Shown here piece after piece: positions 1-9,444 of a stretch of 64,000 nt of DNA. Source of the stretch: a bacterium M00.F.Ca.ET.205.01.1.1. GTDB taxonomy: Bacteria; Pseudomonadota; Alphaproteobacteria; Rhizobiales; Rhizobiaceae. Numbering within the stretch: position 1 is the first letter of the stretch; every line of letters begins with the position of its first letter. The DNA lies in NCBI GenBank assembly GCA_004791255.1, contig SRUQ01000006.1:371371-435370 (forward strand), in the 5' to 3' direction. Both the position numbers and the translations under genes were made by a program. The notes beneath the pieces are model-generated. The model saw nothing but the letters and a program-made list of their open reading frames with translations, ran no database searches and was not told the DNA's origin.

Positions 1-3000
1 ACCAGCGTCTTGCCCTTCTCGATGTCGACGAATATCTCCTCTTCCGATTTCATGCCGTAGAAATAGGTCGGCGTCGGCAGCACGCTGACCGGCCCGTAGG
101 TTTCCTGTGCGGCGGCGAAGTCGGAGAACACCTTCGGATACATCAGCCACGAGGCGAATTCATATTCCGAGAGCTTGCGTTCGAGCTTGGTCTCGATCTC
201 CTTGCGGCTGGCCTTGAGGTCGGCCGGCTTGAGCAGTGAGCCCGGCCGCGCCGTGATCGGCTTGTCGCCCTTCAGCGCCTTCTTCTGCAGCGCCTGCGGC
301 CAGCCGCCGGGCGACTGGCCGAGATCGCCACGCAGCATGGAAACGACCGAGTCCGGAAAGGCGATGTCCCGCGCCGGATTCTCGACGTCGGCGACGGTCA
401 GGTCCTGGCTCACCATCATCAGCGCCATGTCGCCGACCACCTTGGACGACGGCGTCACCTTGACGATGTCGCCGAACATCAGGTTGACGTCGTGATAGGT
501 CTGCGCCACTTCGTGCCAGCGTGTCTCCAGCCCTAGCGAGCGCGCTTGCTCCTTGAGGTTGGTGAACTGGCCGCCCGGCATTTCGTGCAGATAGACTTCG
601 GAGGCCGGCCCCTTGAGGTCGCTTTCGAAGGCAGCGTACTGATTGCGCACCGCTTCCCAGTAGAACGAGATCCTGCGGATCCATTGCGGGTCGAGTCCCG
701 GGTCGCGTTCGGTGCCCTTCAGCGCCTCGACGATCGAACCGAGGCATGGCTGCGAGGTATTGCCGGAGAAGGCGTCCATCGCGGCATCGATGGCGTCGAC
801 GCCGGTTTCGACCGCGGCAAGCACCGTTGCCGCCGACAAGCCTGACGTGTCATGCGTGTGGAAATGGATCGGCAGGTCGGTGGCCTCGCGCAGCGCCTTG
901 AACAGCACCCGCGCCGCCGACGGCTTCAGCAGCCCCGCCATGTCCTTGACGGCGATGATATGCGCGCCGGCAGCCTCCAACTCCTTCGCCAACCCGACAT
1001 AGTATTTAAGGTCGTATTTGGCCCGCGCCGGATCGAGTATGTCGCCCGTGTAGCAGATTGCCGCTTCGATCAATTTGCCTTCGGCGCCGACCGCATCCAT
1101 GGCGACGCGCATGTTCTCCACCCAGTTCAGGCAGTCGAACACCCGGAACAGGTCGATGCCGCCAGCCGCTGCCTGCTTGACGAAATGCTGCACGACATTG
1201 TCGGGATAGTTGGTATAGCCGACGCCATTGGCGCCGCGCAGCAGCATCTGCAGCAGAAGGTTTGGCGCGGCTTCGCGGACCAGCGACAGACGCTCCCAGG
1301 GATCCTCGGTGAGAAAGCGCATGGCAACGTCGAAGGTGGCACCGCCCCAGCATTCCAGCGACAGCAGCTGCGGCAAGGCGCGCGCATAGGTGCCGGCGAT
1401 GCCGGCAATGTCGTGCGTGCGCATGCGGGTCGCCAGCAGCGACTGGTGGCCGTCACGCATCGTCGTGTCGGTGACCAGCACTTCCTTCTGTTCGCGCATC
1501 CAGGTCGCGAATTTCTCCGGGCCGAGCACGTCGAGCTTCTGCTTGCTGCCGCTTGGCACATTGCCGTTGAGGTAGGGCACGACAGGTGCCGCCGCATCGG
1601 CCTTGGGCATTGGCCGGCCGCGTGTCTCCGGGTGACCGTTGACGCTGACATCGGCCAGGTAGTTGAGCAGCTTGGTGGCGCGGTCCTGGCGCTTGACCTG
1701 CTGGAACAGCTCCGGCGTCGTGTCGATGAACCTGGTCGTGTAGGAATTGTCGGCAAAGCTCGGGTGGTTGATGATCGCTTCGAGGAAGGTGAGATTGGTG
1801 GCGACGCCGCGGATGCGGAATTCGCGCAGCGCCCGGTTCATGCGCGCGATCGTCTCGGCCGGCGTCGGCGCCCAGGCCGTCACCTTCTCCAGCAGCGGAT
1901 CGTAGAAGCGGGTGATCACCGCGCCGGAATAGGCGGTGCCGCCGTCGAGTCGGATGCCGAAGCCGGTGGCGCCGCGATAGGCGGTGATGCGGCCATAGTC
2001 GGGAATGAAATTGTGCTCGGGATCCTCGGTGGTGATGCGGCACTGCAGCGCGTGGCCGTTCAGCCTGATGTCCTTCTGCGCCGGCACCCCCGATTCCGGC
2101 GTGCCGATCGCAAAACCGTCGAGGATGTGGATCTGCGCCTTCACGATGTCGATGCCGGTCACCATCTCGGTGACGGTATGCTCGACCTGGATGCGCGGAT
2201 TGACCTCGATGAAGTAGAACTTGCCGGTGTCGGCGTCCTGCAGGAATTCGACCGTGCCGGCGCCGATATAGCTGGTCTCCCCCGCGATCTTCAGCGCATA
2301 GCCGCAGAGTTCCTGGCGCAGCGCCTCGCTGAGATAAGGTGCCGGCGCGCGCTCGACGACCTTCTGGTTGCGGCGCTGGATGGAGCAGTCGCGCTCGAAC
2401 AGGTGCACGGCGTTGCCATGCGTGTCGCCAAGCACCTGCACCTCGACATGGCGGGCGCGCTCGATCAGCTTTTCGAGATAGACTTCGTCCTTGCCGAAGG
2501 CGGCTTTCGCCTCGCGCTTGCCTTCCATGACCTCGCGGGCGAGATCGGCTTCCGCCCGGATGGCGCGCATGCCGCGGCCGCCGCCGCCCCATGACGCCTT
2601 CAGCATCACCGGATAGCCGACCTCCTTGGCCAGCTTCTTGACCGCTTCCATGTCATCCGGCAGCGGATCGGTGGCAGGCACCACGGGCACGCCGACCTCG
2701 ATCGCCAGGTTGCGCGCCGCCACCTTGTTGCCGAGCCGGCGCATCGTCTCCGGCTTCGGGCCGATGAAGGTGATGCCGGCCTGGGCGCAGGCCTCGGCGA
2801 ACTCAGGGCTTTCCGACAACAGCCCGTAACCGGGATGGATGGCATCGGCGCCCGAAAGACGGGCGACGCGGATTACCTCCTCGATCGACAGATAGCTTTC
2901 GATCGGCCCCATATCCTTGGCCAGATGCGGACCGCGCCCGACCTGATAGCTCTCGTCGGCCTTGAAGCGATGCAGGGAATATTTGTCTTCCTCGGCCCAG

Positions 3001-3095
3001 ATCGCCACGGTTTTGAGACCCAGCTCATTGGCCGCGCGAAACACGCGGATGGCGATTTCTGACCGGTTGGCGACGAGGATCTTCGTGATGGCCAA
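1..3095 (-). CDS. pyc: Pyruvate carboxylase, 3' end beyond window
   Basis: Biotin-dependent carboxylation of pyruvate to oxaloacetate, an anaplerotic cytosolic reaction. About 1031 codons are present of the roughly 1150 usual for the family. The N-terminal biotin carboxylase domain is clear (start AITKILVANRSEIAIRVF; ATP-grasp glycine loop KASWGGGGRGMR near residue 160), followed by the carboxyltransferase domain. The last readable residues (LPTPTYFYGMKSEEEIF) lie just before the biotinyl domain, which falls outside the window. The best start is TTG at 3095, where the conserved N-terminus begins, with GGAG about 10 bases upstream; no ATG fits. It is transcribed alone, and a perfect 14-bp palindrome lies upstream at 3183-3196. 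Confidence 0.95.
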   Translation of the reverse strand, partial: MAITKILVANRSEIAIRVFRAANELGLKTVAIWAEEDKYSLHRFKADESYQVGRGPHLAKDMGPIESYLSIEEVIRVARLSGADAIHPGYGLLSESPEFAEACAQAGITFIGPKPETMRRLGNKVAARNLAIEVGVPVVPATDPLPDDMEAVKKLAKEVGYPVMLKASWGGGGRGMRAIRAEADLAREVMEGKREAKAAFGKDEVYLEKLIERARHVEVQVLGDTHGNAVHLFERDCSIQRRNQKVVERAPAPYLSEALRQELCGYALKIAGETSYIGAGTVEFLQDADTGKFYFIEVNPRIQVEHTVTEMVTGIDIVKAQIHILDGFAIGTPESGVPAQKDIRLNGHALQCRITTEDPEHNFIPDYGRITAYRGATGFGIRLDGGTAYSGAVITRFYDPLLEKVTAWAPTPAETIARMNRALREFRIRGVATNLTFLEAIINHPSFADNSYTTRFIDTTPELFQQVKRQDRATKLLNYLADVSVNGHPETRGRPMPKADAAAPVVPYLNGNVPSGSKQKLDVLGPEKFATWMREQKEVLVTDTTMRDGHQSLLATRMRTHDIAGIAGTYARALPQLLSLECWGGATFDVAMRFLTEDPWERLSLVREAAPNLLLQMLLRGANGVGYTNYPDNVVQHFVKQAAAGGIDLFRVFDCLNWVENMRVAMDAVGAEGKLIEAAICYTGDILDPARAKYDLKYYVGLAKELEAAGAHIIAVKDMAGLLKPSAARVLFKALREATDLPIHFHTHDTSGLSAATVLAAVETGVDAIDAAMDAFSGNTSQPCLGSIVEALKGTERDPGLDPQWIRRISFYWEAVRNQYAAFESDLKGPASEVYLHEMPGGQFTNLKEQARSLGLETRWHEVAQTYHDVNLMFGDIVKVTPSSKVVGDMALMMVSQDLTVADVENPARDIAFPDSVVSMLRGDLGQSPGGWPQALQKKALKGDKPITARPGSLLKPADLKASRKEIETKLERKLSEYEFASWLMYPKVFSDFAAAQETYGPVSVLPTPTYFYGMKSEEEIFVDIEKGKTL

Positions 3096-3182
3096 GGACT
3101 GGGCTCCAGCAACGGAAGGGAAGAGAAATCGCCGCAATGATTAGCGTGAAAATGCTGCAGTGCAAACAGAATCAACGCTAGA

Positions 3183-3196
3183 TTCAATCGATTGAA
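3183..3196. promoter_or_regulatory. Perfect palindrome upstream of pyc
   Basis: TTCAATCGATTGAA reads the same on both strands and sits 88 bases upstream of the pyc start. It is the only notable structure, apart from the livJ terminator, in the 354-base gap between pyc and livJ. It could be an operator, but no matching regulator is identified. Confidence 0.35.
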
Positions 3197-3395
3197 ATGG
3201 ATTCTTTGCGCCAAGGTCGGTCGCATCCGGCCAAATGCGGGGGAAAGCGCCAGCGGCGCCATTCGAGGCATGATCATTTCGCGACTAAAGCAACTTCGGG
3301 AAACGTGTGAAACGGCTTTCCGCCCGCAATTGCGTCAAACGCTCAAAAGGCCGGTTCAACCAGGCCGGCTTCTTCCGGGACGGCCAGACCCAACG

Positions 3396-3424
3396 AAAAA
3401 TGCCCGGCGCTAGGCGCCGGGCAT
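3396..3424 (-). terminator. Rho-independent terminator of the liv operon
   Basis: An 11-bp perfect stem (ATGCCCGGCGC, 3400-3410, with its complement at 3414-3424) has a 3-base loop. On the minus strand it is followed by a run of five T. It lies 26 bases after the livJ stop codon. Confidence 0.8.
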
Positions 3425-3449
3425 TTCACGAAGATCGAAACCGACAGGC

Positions 3450-4568
3450 TTATTTCTTCTGGATGTAGGTGTACTTGCCGTCGTCGCCCTTCTTCCACTC
3501 GTACATGACGTAGCCGGGCAGCGTCGGGTCGCCCTTGGCGTCATAGGAGAGGTCGCCGAGCACGGTCTTGAACGGGCCGTTTTCATGCATCGCCTTGGCG
3601 ACCGCCTGCGGGTCGTTCGACTTTGCGGCGGTAGCGGCTTCCGAGATCGCCTGCACGGCGGCGTAAGCGTAGAGCGTATAGGCTTCCGGCTCGAAGCCCT
3701 GAGCGCGGAACTTCTCGACCAGTTCTTTGTTGCTCGGGATCAGACGCGGATCCGGGCCGAACGTGTTCAGCGTGCCCGCGACCGCGTCACCCGCGATCGA
3801 AGCCAACTCGTTCGACACGATGCCGTCGCCGGAAATCAGCGTCGCCTTGAGGCCCTGGTCGGCCGCCTGGCGGATGATCAGGCCGGCTTCGGTGTGCAGG
3901 CCGCCCCAGTAGATGATCGTAACGCCGGATTCCTTCATCTTGGCGATCAGCGCCGAGAAGTCCTTGTCGCCGACATTGATGCCTTCGTACATGACTTCCG
4001 TCAGGCCGGCGGCATTCATTGCCTTCTTGGTCTCGTCGGCAAGGCCCTGACCGTAGGTGGTCTTGTCGTGAACGACGGCGATCTTCGCGTCCTTGAAGTT
4101 GGCGGCGAGATAAGCGCCGGCGATGCTGCCCTGCTGGTCATCGCGTCCGCAGGTGCGGAACACGTTCCACAGGCCGCGCTCGGTGAACTTCGGGTTGGTC
4201 GCGGCCGGGGTGATCTCGACGATGTTGTTTTCCGCGTAGACTTCCGACGCCGGGATCGAGACGCCCGAGTTGAAATGGCCGACCACGAACTTGACGCCGT
4301 CGCCGACGAACTTGTTGGCGACCGAGATGCCCTGCTTCGGATCGGAGACGTCATCGCCGACTTCGAGCTTGATCTGCTCGCCATTGATGCCGCCCTTGGC
4401 ATTGATGTCGGCGACGGCCGCCTCGGCACCCTTCTGAAGCTGAGCGCCGAAGGCTGCGTTCGGACCGGTGATCGGGCCGGCGACGCCGACCAGGACGTCA
4501 GCCCACGCATTGCCGCCGAACGCGACCAGCGCGGTCAGGGCGACGGCGGACAAAAGTGTCTTTTTCAT
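3450..4568 (-). CDS. livJ: Branched-chain amino acid ABC transporter substrate-binding protein
   Basis: Periplasmic type I binding protein that captures leucine/isoleucine/valine-type substrates for the LivHMGF transporter. The 372-residue protein starts with a signal peptide (MKKTLLSAVALTALVAFGG, cleavage after AWA near residue 23), followed by the family start DVLVGVAGPITGPNAAFG and typical motifs (VVGHFNSGVSIPASEVY, ITPAATNP). I chose ATG 4568, preceded by GGGAG at 8 bases; an upstream in-frame ATG would add a non-signal leader. It is the last gene of a minus-strand run livH-livM-livG-livF-DUF6867-livJ and is separated from the rest by about 140 bases, so it may also have its own promoter. 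A strong terminator follows. The exact substrate cannot be read from sequence. Confidence 0.92.
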   Translation of the reverse strand: MKKTLLSAVALTALVAFGGNAWADVLVGVAGPITGPNAAFGAQLQKGAEAAVADINAKGGINGEQIKLEVGDDVSDPKQGISVANKFVGDGVKFVVGHFNSGVSIPASEVYAENNIVEITPAATNPKFTERGLWNVFRTCGRDDQQGSIAGAYLAANFKDAKIAVVHDKTTYGQGLADETKKAMNAAGLTEVMYEGINVGDKDFSALIAKMKESGVTIIYWGGLHTEAGLIIRQAADQGLKATLISGDGIVSNELASIAGDAVAGTLNTFGPDPRLIPSNKELVEKFRAQGFEPEAYTLYAYAAVQAISEAATAAKSNDPQAVAKAMHENGPFKTVLGDLSYDAKGDPTLPGYVMYEWKKGDDGKYTYIQKK

Positions 4569-4706
4569 GTAAAACGCTCCCATTAACGGAGTGGGCGTGG
4601 ATGAAGCTTTCATGCGATGCCCACCCTTATCGCAGAAAGCATAGTTTGCCGATTTTCAGGCACTTGTCACGCCGATTTATCCCCGAAGCGGCGTTAATGA
4701 TGAACG

Positions 4707-5054
4707 TCAACCTTTCGGTTTCCAGCTCAAGATTGAAGCTCTTTCGTAGAGCCAATTATACTGTGTGACCATCTGGTTGGTTCGTGTGTATTGATAGCCG
4801 ACAAAGCCCAGTATCATCAGCACGATGGTGTCGACGACATAGTAGTGCAGCGAGAACATCGTGCCGGCGAACAGCGCGTGATGGATGAAGCGGATCCCGA
4901 TGCCGAGCCCAAGCAGATAGGCAAACAGGTGGGCGAAGCTGCGCCAGGTCTGCGCGCTGGCCTTGCCTGTCATCCAGGCCGCCCAGCCGCCCAGCAGGCA
5001 GGTGACGAACAAGAACTGCCAGATCGACGGTTCCTCGTAGAGAATGCCTTGCAT
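4707..5054 (-). CDS. DUF6867 small membrane protein in liv operon
   Basis: A 115-residue protein with about three hydrophobic segments (residues 11-29, 42-60 and 70-90) and a polar C-terminus (TRTNQMVTQYNWLYERASILSWKPKG). I recognise it as the rhizobial family DUF6867, which is found next to branched-chain amino acid transporter genes. It lies 20 bases downstream of livF and is presumably co-transcribed. Its role is unknown; the position suggests an accessory membrane component of the transporter, which is inference. Confidence 0.8.
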   Translation of the reverse strand: MQGILYEEPSIWQFLFVTCLLGGWAAWMTGKASAQTWRSFAHLFAYLLGLGIGIRFIHHALFAGTMFSLHYYVVDTIVLMILGFVGYQYTRTNQMVTQYNWLYERASILSWKPKG

Positions 5055-5074
5055 GGTGGTGATGCTCCCTGAAC

Positions 5075-5803
5075 TCAGTGGTGGCCGCCTTCGAGATAGG
5101 CGGCGCGCACTTCCGGATTGGCGAGCAGTTCCTTGCCGGTGCCGCTCATCGTCACATTGCCGTTGACCATGACATAACCGCGCGTCGCCAGCTTGAGCGC
5201 GCCGAAGGCGTTCTGCTCGACCAGGAACACCGTCAGCCCCTGCGTGCGATTCAGTTCGCGGATGGCATCGAAGATCTGCTTGACGATCAGCGGCGCCAGG
5301 CCCAGCGACGGTTCGTCGAGCAAAAGCAGTTTCGGCCGCGCCATCAGCGCGCGCCCGATCGACAGCATCTGCTGTTCGCCGCCCGACAGCGTGCCGCCGC
5401 GCTGCGCGATGCGTTCCTTCAGGCGCGGGAACAGCGTGAACACCTTCTCGACGTCCTCGTCATAATGCTTGAGGTTGTCGAGGCTGGCGCCCATCTGCAG
5501 GTTTTCCATCACCGTCATGCGCGGGAAGATGCGCCGTCCCTCCGGCGACTGGGCGATGCGCATGCGCGCGATCTCGTGCGTCGGCAGCTGGGTGATATCG
5601 GTGCCGGCGAAGGTGATGGTGCCGGCGCGGGCGCGCGGTGCGCCGAAGATGGTCATCATCAGCGTCGATTTGCCGGCGCCGTTGGCGCCGATCAGGGCCA
5701 CGATCTCGCCCTGCTTGACGGTGACGTCGACACCGTTCAGCGCGCGGATGTTGCCGTAATAGGTCTGGACGCCCTTGATATCGAGCAGCGTTGTCGCGGC
5801 CAT
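5075..5803 (-). CDS. livF: Branched-chain amino acid ABC transporter ATPase LivF
   Basis: One of two cytoplasmic ATPases that energise the LivHM permease. The 242-residue protein has Walker A GANGAGKST (39-47), the signature LSGGEQQ (139-145) and Walker B LLLLDEP (159-165), and ends soon after the ABC domain as usual for LivF. The start ATG at 5803 overlaps the livG stop by one base (TAATG), so translation is coupled to livG. DUF6867 follows after 20 bases. Confidence 0.95.
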   Translation of the reverse strand: MAATTLLDIKGVQTYYGNIRALNGVDVTVKQGEIVALIGANGAGKSTLMMTIFGAPRARAGTITFAGTDITQLPTHEIARMRIAQSPEGRRIFPRMTVMENLQMGASLDNLKHYDEDVEKVFTLFPRLKERIAQRGGTLSGGEQQMLSIGRALMARPKLLLLDEPSLGLAPLIVKQIFDAIRELNRTQGLTVFLVEQNAFGALKLATRGYVMVNGNVTMSGTGKELLANPEVRAAYLEGGHH

Positions 5804-6909
5804 TATTTACGCCCTCCACGCGGCTTGGCTGTCGGGGGTTTCCCGGCCGGCTTGGCGGTGGCCCGCTCGGACGGCTTTCTCGGCGTGGCGCTGGCCCTTG
5901 CATCGACCTGCGCGGCCTTCGAGGCGCCTTTGGATACCGTAACGCGCTCGCCCTCGCTGTGGCCGACCGTGTCGGTCACCGGCCCGGCGAGAAACGAGGA
6001 TGACGTACCCGGACCATGCGCGGCATCGGGACCCGTATCGAGTTGCTCGATGACGTTCTCGTCGCCGACTTCGATGAGCACGGTCTCGACTTCCTCGTCG
6101 TCGACGCCGAGATAGGCGGCGATGACGCGCGGATCCGTGCGCACCGACTGAGGATTGCCATCCGAGATCTTGCGGCCATATTCCAGCACGACGACATGGT
6201 CCGATATCTGCATGACCACCGACATGTCATGCTCGATCAGCAGGATCGAGGTGCCCGACGTGTTCTTGATGTCCATCAGCAGTTCGTTGAGCGCGGCCGA
6301 TTCCTTCGGGTTGAGGCCGGCGGCCGGTTCGTCGAGGCACAGAAGTTCCGGCCCGGTGCACATGGCGCGGGCGATCTCAAGCCGACGCTGCGCGCCATAG
6401 GGCAGGTCGCCCGCCGGATCGTCGGCACGGTCGACGAGATCGGCCTTCTCCAGCCAATGCTTGGCAAGCTCCACCGATTCCGCCTCGACCTTGCGGTAGC
6501 CGCTGAAGCCGAGCAGGCCGAGCACCGTGTAGCCCGAAGCCTTCATCAGCTTGTTGTGCTGGGCAACGAGCAGGTTCTCCAGCAGCGTCATGCCGGAGAA
6601 CAGCCGGATGTTCTGGAACGTGCGCGCCACTTTGGCGCGCGCCGGGATCTCGTGGTTGGGCAGCCGTTCGAGCAGGAAGCTCGAGCCGTCGGCCCGGTTG
6701 AGCGTGATCATGCCTTCCGACGGCTTGTAGAAGCCGGTGATGCAGTTGAACACGGTGGTCTTGCCGGCGCCGTTGGGCCCGATCAGCGCCGTGATCTCGC
6801 CGCGCTTGGCGGTGAAGGACAGGTCGCCAATGGCGACCAGGCCGCCGAACTTCATTGACAAATGTTCGACCTGCAGGATGGCGTTGTTCATAGGTGTGCT
6901 CGCATTCAT
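5803..6909 (-). CDS. livG: Branched-chain amino acid ABC transporter ATPase LivG with long C-terminal tail
   Basis: Second ATPase of the Liv transporter. Walker A GPNGAGKT lies at residues 44-51, with the signature region LPYGAQRRLEIARAM and Walker B LLCLDEPAAGL typical of LivG. The start ATG 6909 overlaps the livM stop (TGATG); the longer reading upstream lies inside livM. The protein is 368 residues, against the usual 250-290. The last 100 residues after AAYLGVDDEE form an acidic stretch followed by a tail rich in Ala, Lys, Pro, Arg and Thr that is probably disordered. An alternative start at Met7 is possible. Confidence 0.93.
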   Translation of the reverse strand: MNASTPMNNAILQVEHLSMKFGGLVAIGDLSFTAKRGEITALIGPNGAGKTTVFNCITGFYKPSEGMITLNRADGSSFLLERLPNHEIPARAKVARTFQNIRLFSGMTLLENLLVAQHNKLMKASGYTVLGLLGFSGYRKVEAESVELAKHWLEKADLVDRADDPAGDLPYGAQRRLEIARAMCTGPELLCLDEPAAGLNPKESAALNELLMDIKNTSGTSILLIEHDMSVVMQISDHVVVLEYGRKISDGNPQSVRTDPRVIAAYLGVDDEEVETVLIEVGDENVIEQLDTGPDAAHGPGTSSSFLAGPVTDTVGHSEGERVTVSKGASKAAQVDARASATPRKPSERATAKPAGKPPTAKPRGGRK

Positions 6910-8537
6910 CAGCCGTGTCCTTCCTTGGTGAAGGAACTGGAGACAGCCCTTCGCACCTTGAGGAAGGCGGTCGGCTCGCGACTGCCGACGAAGCCGCGCG
7001 GCTTCCACAGCATGACGATGACCATGGCCATGCCGAACAGAAGCATGCGGTAGAGTTCCGGCGTGAAATCGGGACCGAACCCGGGTATTATCGTGGTGTC
7101 ACCCCAGGTCAGGCCCTTTTTGAGGAAGTCGAGCTCGCGCAGGGCTTCGGTGCCGCCGATCATCACCAGCGCAGCCACGGCGATGCCGACCAGCGAGCCC
7201 ATGCCGCCGAGCACGACGATGGCCAGGATGATGGCCGATTCCAGGAAGACGAAGGATTCGGGACTGACGAAGCCCTGGCGCGCGGCGAAGAACGAGCCGG
7301 CGAAACCGCCGAACATGGCACCGGTGGCAAAGGCGGTCAGCTTGGTGGTGGTGGTGTTGATGCCGAGCGAACGGCAGGCGATTTCGTCCTCGCGCAGCGC
7401 TTCCCAGGCACGGCCGACGGGCAGACGGCGTAGCCTGATGGTGACGAAGGCGGTGAGCAGGCACAGGCCCAGGATCAGATAGTAGAGAAAGATCTTGTAG
7501 TAGGCGCCTGACTGGGCGATGCCGAGCACCTTGGCGATGTAGTTCGAATCCGACACGTTGAACGACATCAGGCCGAAGAAGCTGACCTTGGGAATGCCGG
7601 AAATGCCGGCCGACCCGTTGGTGACTTCACGCCAGTTGATCAGCACCAGACGGATGATCTCGCCGAAAGCCAGCGTCACGATAGCCAGATAGTCGCCGCG
7701 AAGGCGCAGCACCGGGAAGCCGAGCAGAACCCCCCAGAGGGCGGCCATGGCGCCGGCGGTGGGCAACAGGATCCAGAAAGACAGGCCGAAATGCGTGGCC
7801 AGAAGCGCATAGGAATAGGCGCCAAGCGCATAAAAGGCGACGTAGCCGAGGTCGAGCAGGCCGGCGAGGCCAACAACGATGTTCAGGCCCCAGGCCAGCA
7901 TCACATAGATCAGGATCTGGATGCCGAAATTGTCGACCCACTTCAGCGACCCCTGCAAGCCGGCCACCACCGACCACGACATCAGGGACAGAATGGCGAC
8001 GACGACGATCGGATAGAGCACCAGCACCGTAATGCCCAATTTGGTGAAGTTGGCATGGATGAAGGCGCGGAAATAGTAGATCGCGCAGGCCAGCGCATAG
8101 ACGATCGAGAGTGCCCGCAAAGACCGGGCAAAATCGCCAAAGAACGGCCCCAGCACGGGCGTGAGGTAGCTGCCGCCCGCAATCAATATTACCGCGACCA
8201 CGGCCGCGACGACAAAGGCTGGGAACCGGAAGAACCGTGACGCCAGGCTGTCCGGCAACACGCCGGTGGCGACGTTGGCGATCTTCTGGCTGGCCATGAA
8301 CGGCAGGGCATATGCCACATAAAGGAACCGCCCGACAGCCGTGGCGATCACCACCCCGGCGAGCAGGATCCAGCGTGTCGTGACGACCAGTTCATTGGAG
8401 ATGTTCTGACCAGTCTTCAGCCCGATGAACAACACGAACAGGCCAAGCGCGATGGCGCCGGCATAAAACCCTTCCTTGAGGGCGCGCTGCACAGGGGTGG
8501 CGACGGTGTCGCGTTCCGGAGATGTGGTGACGGCCAT
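6909..8537 (-). CDS. livM: Branched-chain amino acid ABC transporter permease LivM
   Basis: Inner-membrane permease of the Liv transporter. The 542-residue protein has many hydrophobic segments and the LivM signature region (GLAGLLDLGYVAFYALGAY; GDYLAIVTLAFGEIIRL; GINTTTTKLTAFATGAMFGG). It is longer than classical LivM because of an N-terminal extension with several extra membrane segments before the conserved core, which begins near residue 200. The start ATG is at 8537, with livH ending only 4 bases upstream. The stop overlaps livG. Confidence 0.94.
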   Translation of the reverse strand: MAVTTSPERDTVATPVQRALKEGFYAGAIALGLFVLFIGLKTGQNISNELVVTTRWILLAGVVIATAVGRFLYVAYALPFMASQKIANVATGVLPDSLASRFFRFPAFVVAAVVAVILIAGGSYLTPVLGPFFGDFARSLRALSIVYALACAIYYFRAFIHANFTKLGITVLVLYPIVVVAILSLMSWSVVAGLQGSLKWVDNFGIQILIYVMLAWGLNIVVGLAGLLDLGYVAFYALGAYSYALLATHFGLSFWILLPTAGAMAALWGVLLGFPVLRLRGDYLAIVTLAFGEIIRLVLINWREVTNGSAGISGIPKVSFFGLMSFNVSDSNYIAKVLGIAQSGAYYKIFLYYLILGLCLLTAFVTIRLRRLPVGRAWEALREDEIACRSLGINTTTTKLTAFATGAMFGGFAGSFFAARQGFVSPESFVFLESAIILAIVVLGGMGSLVGIAVAALVMIGGTEALRELDFLKKGLTWGDTTIIPGFGPDFTPELYRMLLFGMAMVIVMLWKPRGFVGSREPTAFLKVRRAVSSSFTKEGHG

Positions 8538-8541
8538 GGTC

Positions 8542-9444
8542 TCAAACCTTTTCGACTTCAGGCCGGCCCAATATGCCGGAAGGCAGGAAGATCAGCACGA
8601 TGGCCAGGATGGAGAACGCCGCGACGTCCTTGTAGTCGATCGAGAAATAGGCCGACCACATGCTTTCGATGAAGCCGATCAAGAGACCGCCAAGCACGGC
8701 ACCCGGCAGTGAACCGATGCCGCCGAGCACCGCTGCCGTGAACGCCTTCACCCCGGGCACGAAGCCATCCGAGAAGGCGATGACGCCGTAATACATCAGG
8801 AACAGCGTGCCGGCGACGGCGGCGAGCGCCGCGCCCATGATGAAGGTGATCGAGATGGTGCGGTCGACATCGACGCCGAGCAGCGCCGCCATCTTGCGGT
8901 CCTGCTCGCACGCTCTTTGCGCTCGGCCAAGCGAGGTCCTGTTGACCAGGTACCAGAACAGCGCCAGCAGTGCTGCCGTGACGAGAACGATGATGATCTG
9001 CTTCAGCGAGACGCTGATGCCGTTGATGTCGTAGACCTGGCTGACCATCGGCGGGATCGGCTTGTTGCGCGGCCCCTGCGTCACCTGGACGAAGTTCGAC
9101 AGCGCGATCGACATGCCGATGGCGGTGATCAGCGGCGCCAACCGGAACGAACCGCGCAGTGGCCGGTAGGCCACCTTTTCGATCGTCCAGTTGTAGAGGC
9201 TGGTCAGCAGCATCGCCACGATCATCATGACCAGCAGCGCGATGACGACGGGCACCGAATAGAACAGCGCGCCGAGGACGAGGAAGACGATCAGCGCCGC
9301 GAAGGCGCCCACCATGAAGATATCGCCATGGGCGAAATTGATCATGCCGATGATGCCGTAGACCATCGTGTAGCCGATCGCGATCAGCCCATAGATCGAT
9401 CCCAGCGTCAGCCCGTTTATAAGCTGCTGGACAAAGTACTGCAT
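8542..9444 (-). CDS. livH: Branched-chain amino acid ABC transporter permease LivH
   Basis: Inner-membrane permease pairing with LivM. The 300-residue protein begins MQYFVQQLINGLTLGSIYGL, the classic LivH N-terminus, and contains GYTMVYGIIGMINFAHGD and AFTAAVLGGIGSLPGAVLGG. I chose ATG 9444, preceded by GGGGAG at 10 bases, rather than a longer reading that would add 42 polar residues. It is the first gene of the operon, so the promoter should lie in 9445-9600. Confidence 0.95.
   Translation of the reverse strand: MQYFVQQLINGLTLGSIYGLIAIGYTMVYGIIGMINFAHGDIFMVGAFAALIVFLVLGALFYSVPVVIALLVMMIVAMLLTSLYNWTIEKVAYRPLRGSFRLAPLITAIGMSIALSNFVQVTQGPRNKPIPPMVSQVYDINGISVSLKQIIIVLVTAALLALFWYLVNRTSLGRAQRACEQDRKMAALLGVDVDRTISITFIMGAALAAVAGTLFLMYYGVIAFSDGFVPGVKAFTAAVLGGIGSLPGAVLGGLLIGFIESMWSAYFSIDYKDVAAFSILAIVLIFLPSGILGRPEVEKV

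Noticed and set aside
1453..2592. 379-codon open frame on the minus strand
   Set aside because: Same strand as pyc but a different frame; Arg/His/Gly-rich translation without motifs.
852..2594. 580-codon open frame on the plus strand
   Set aside because: Exactly antisense to pyc; composition (Arg, His, Asp, Val rich, repetitive) is that of a high-GC shadow frame, and pyc is unmistakable.
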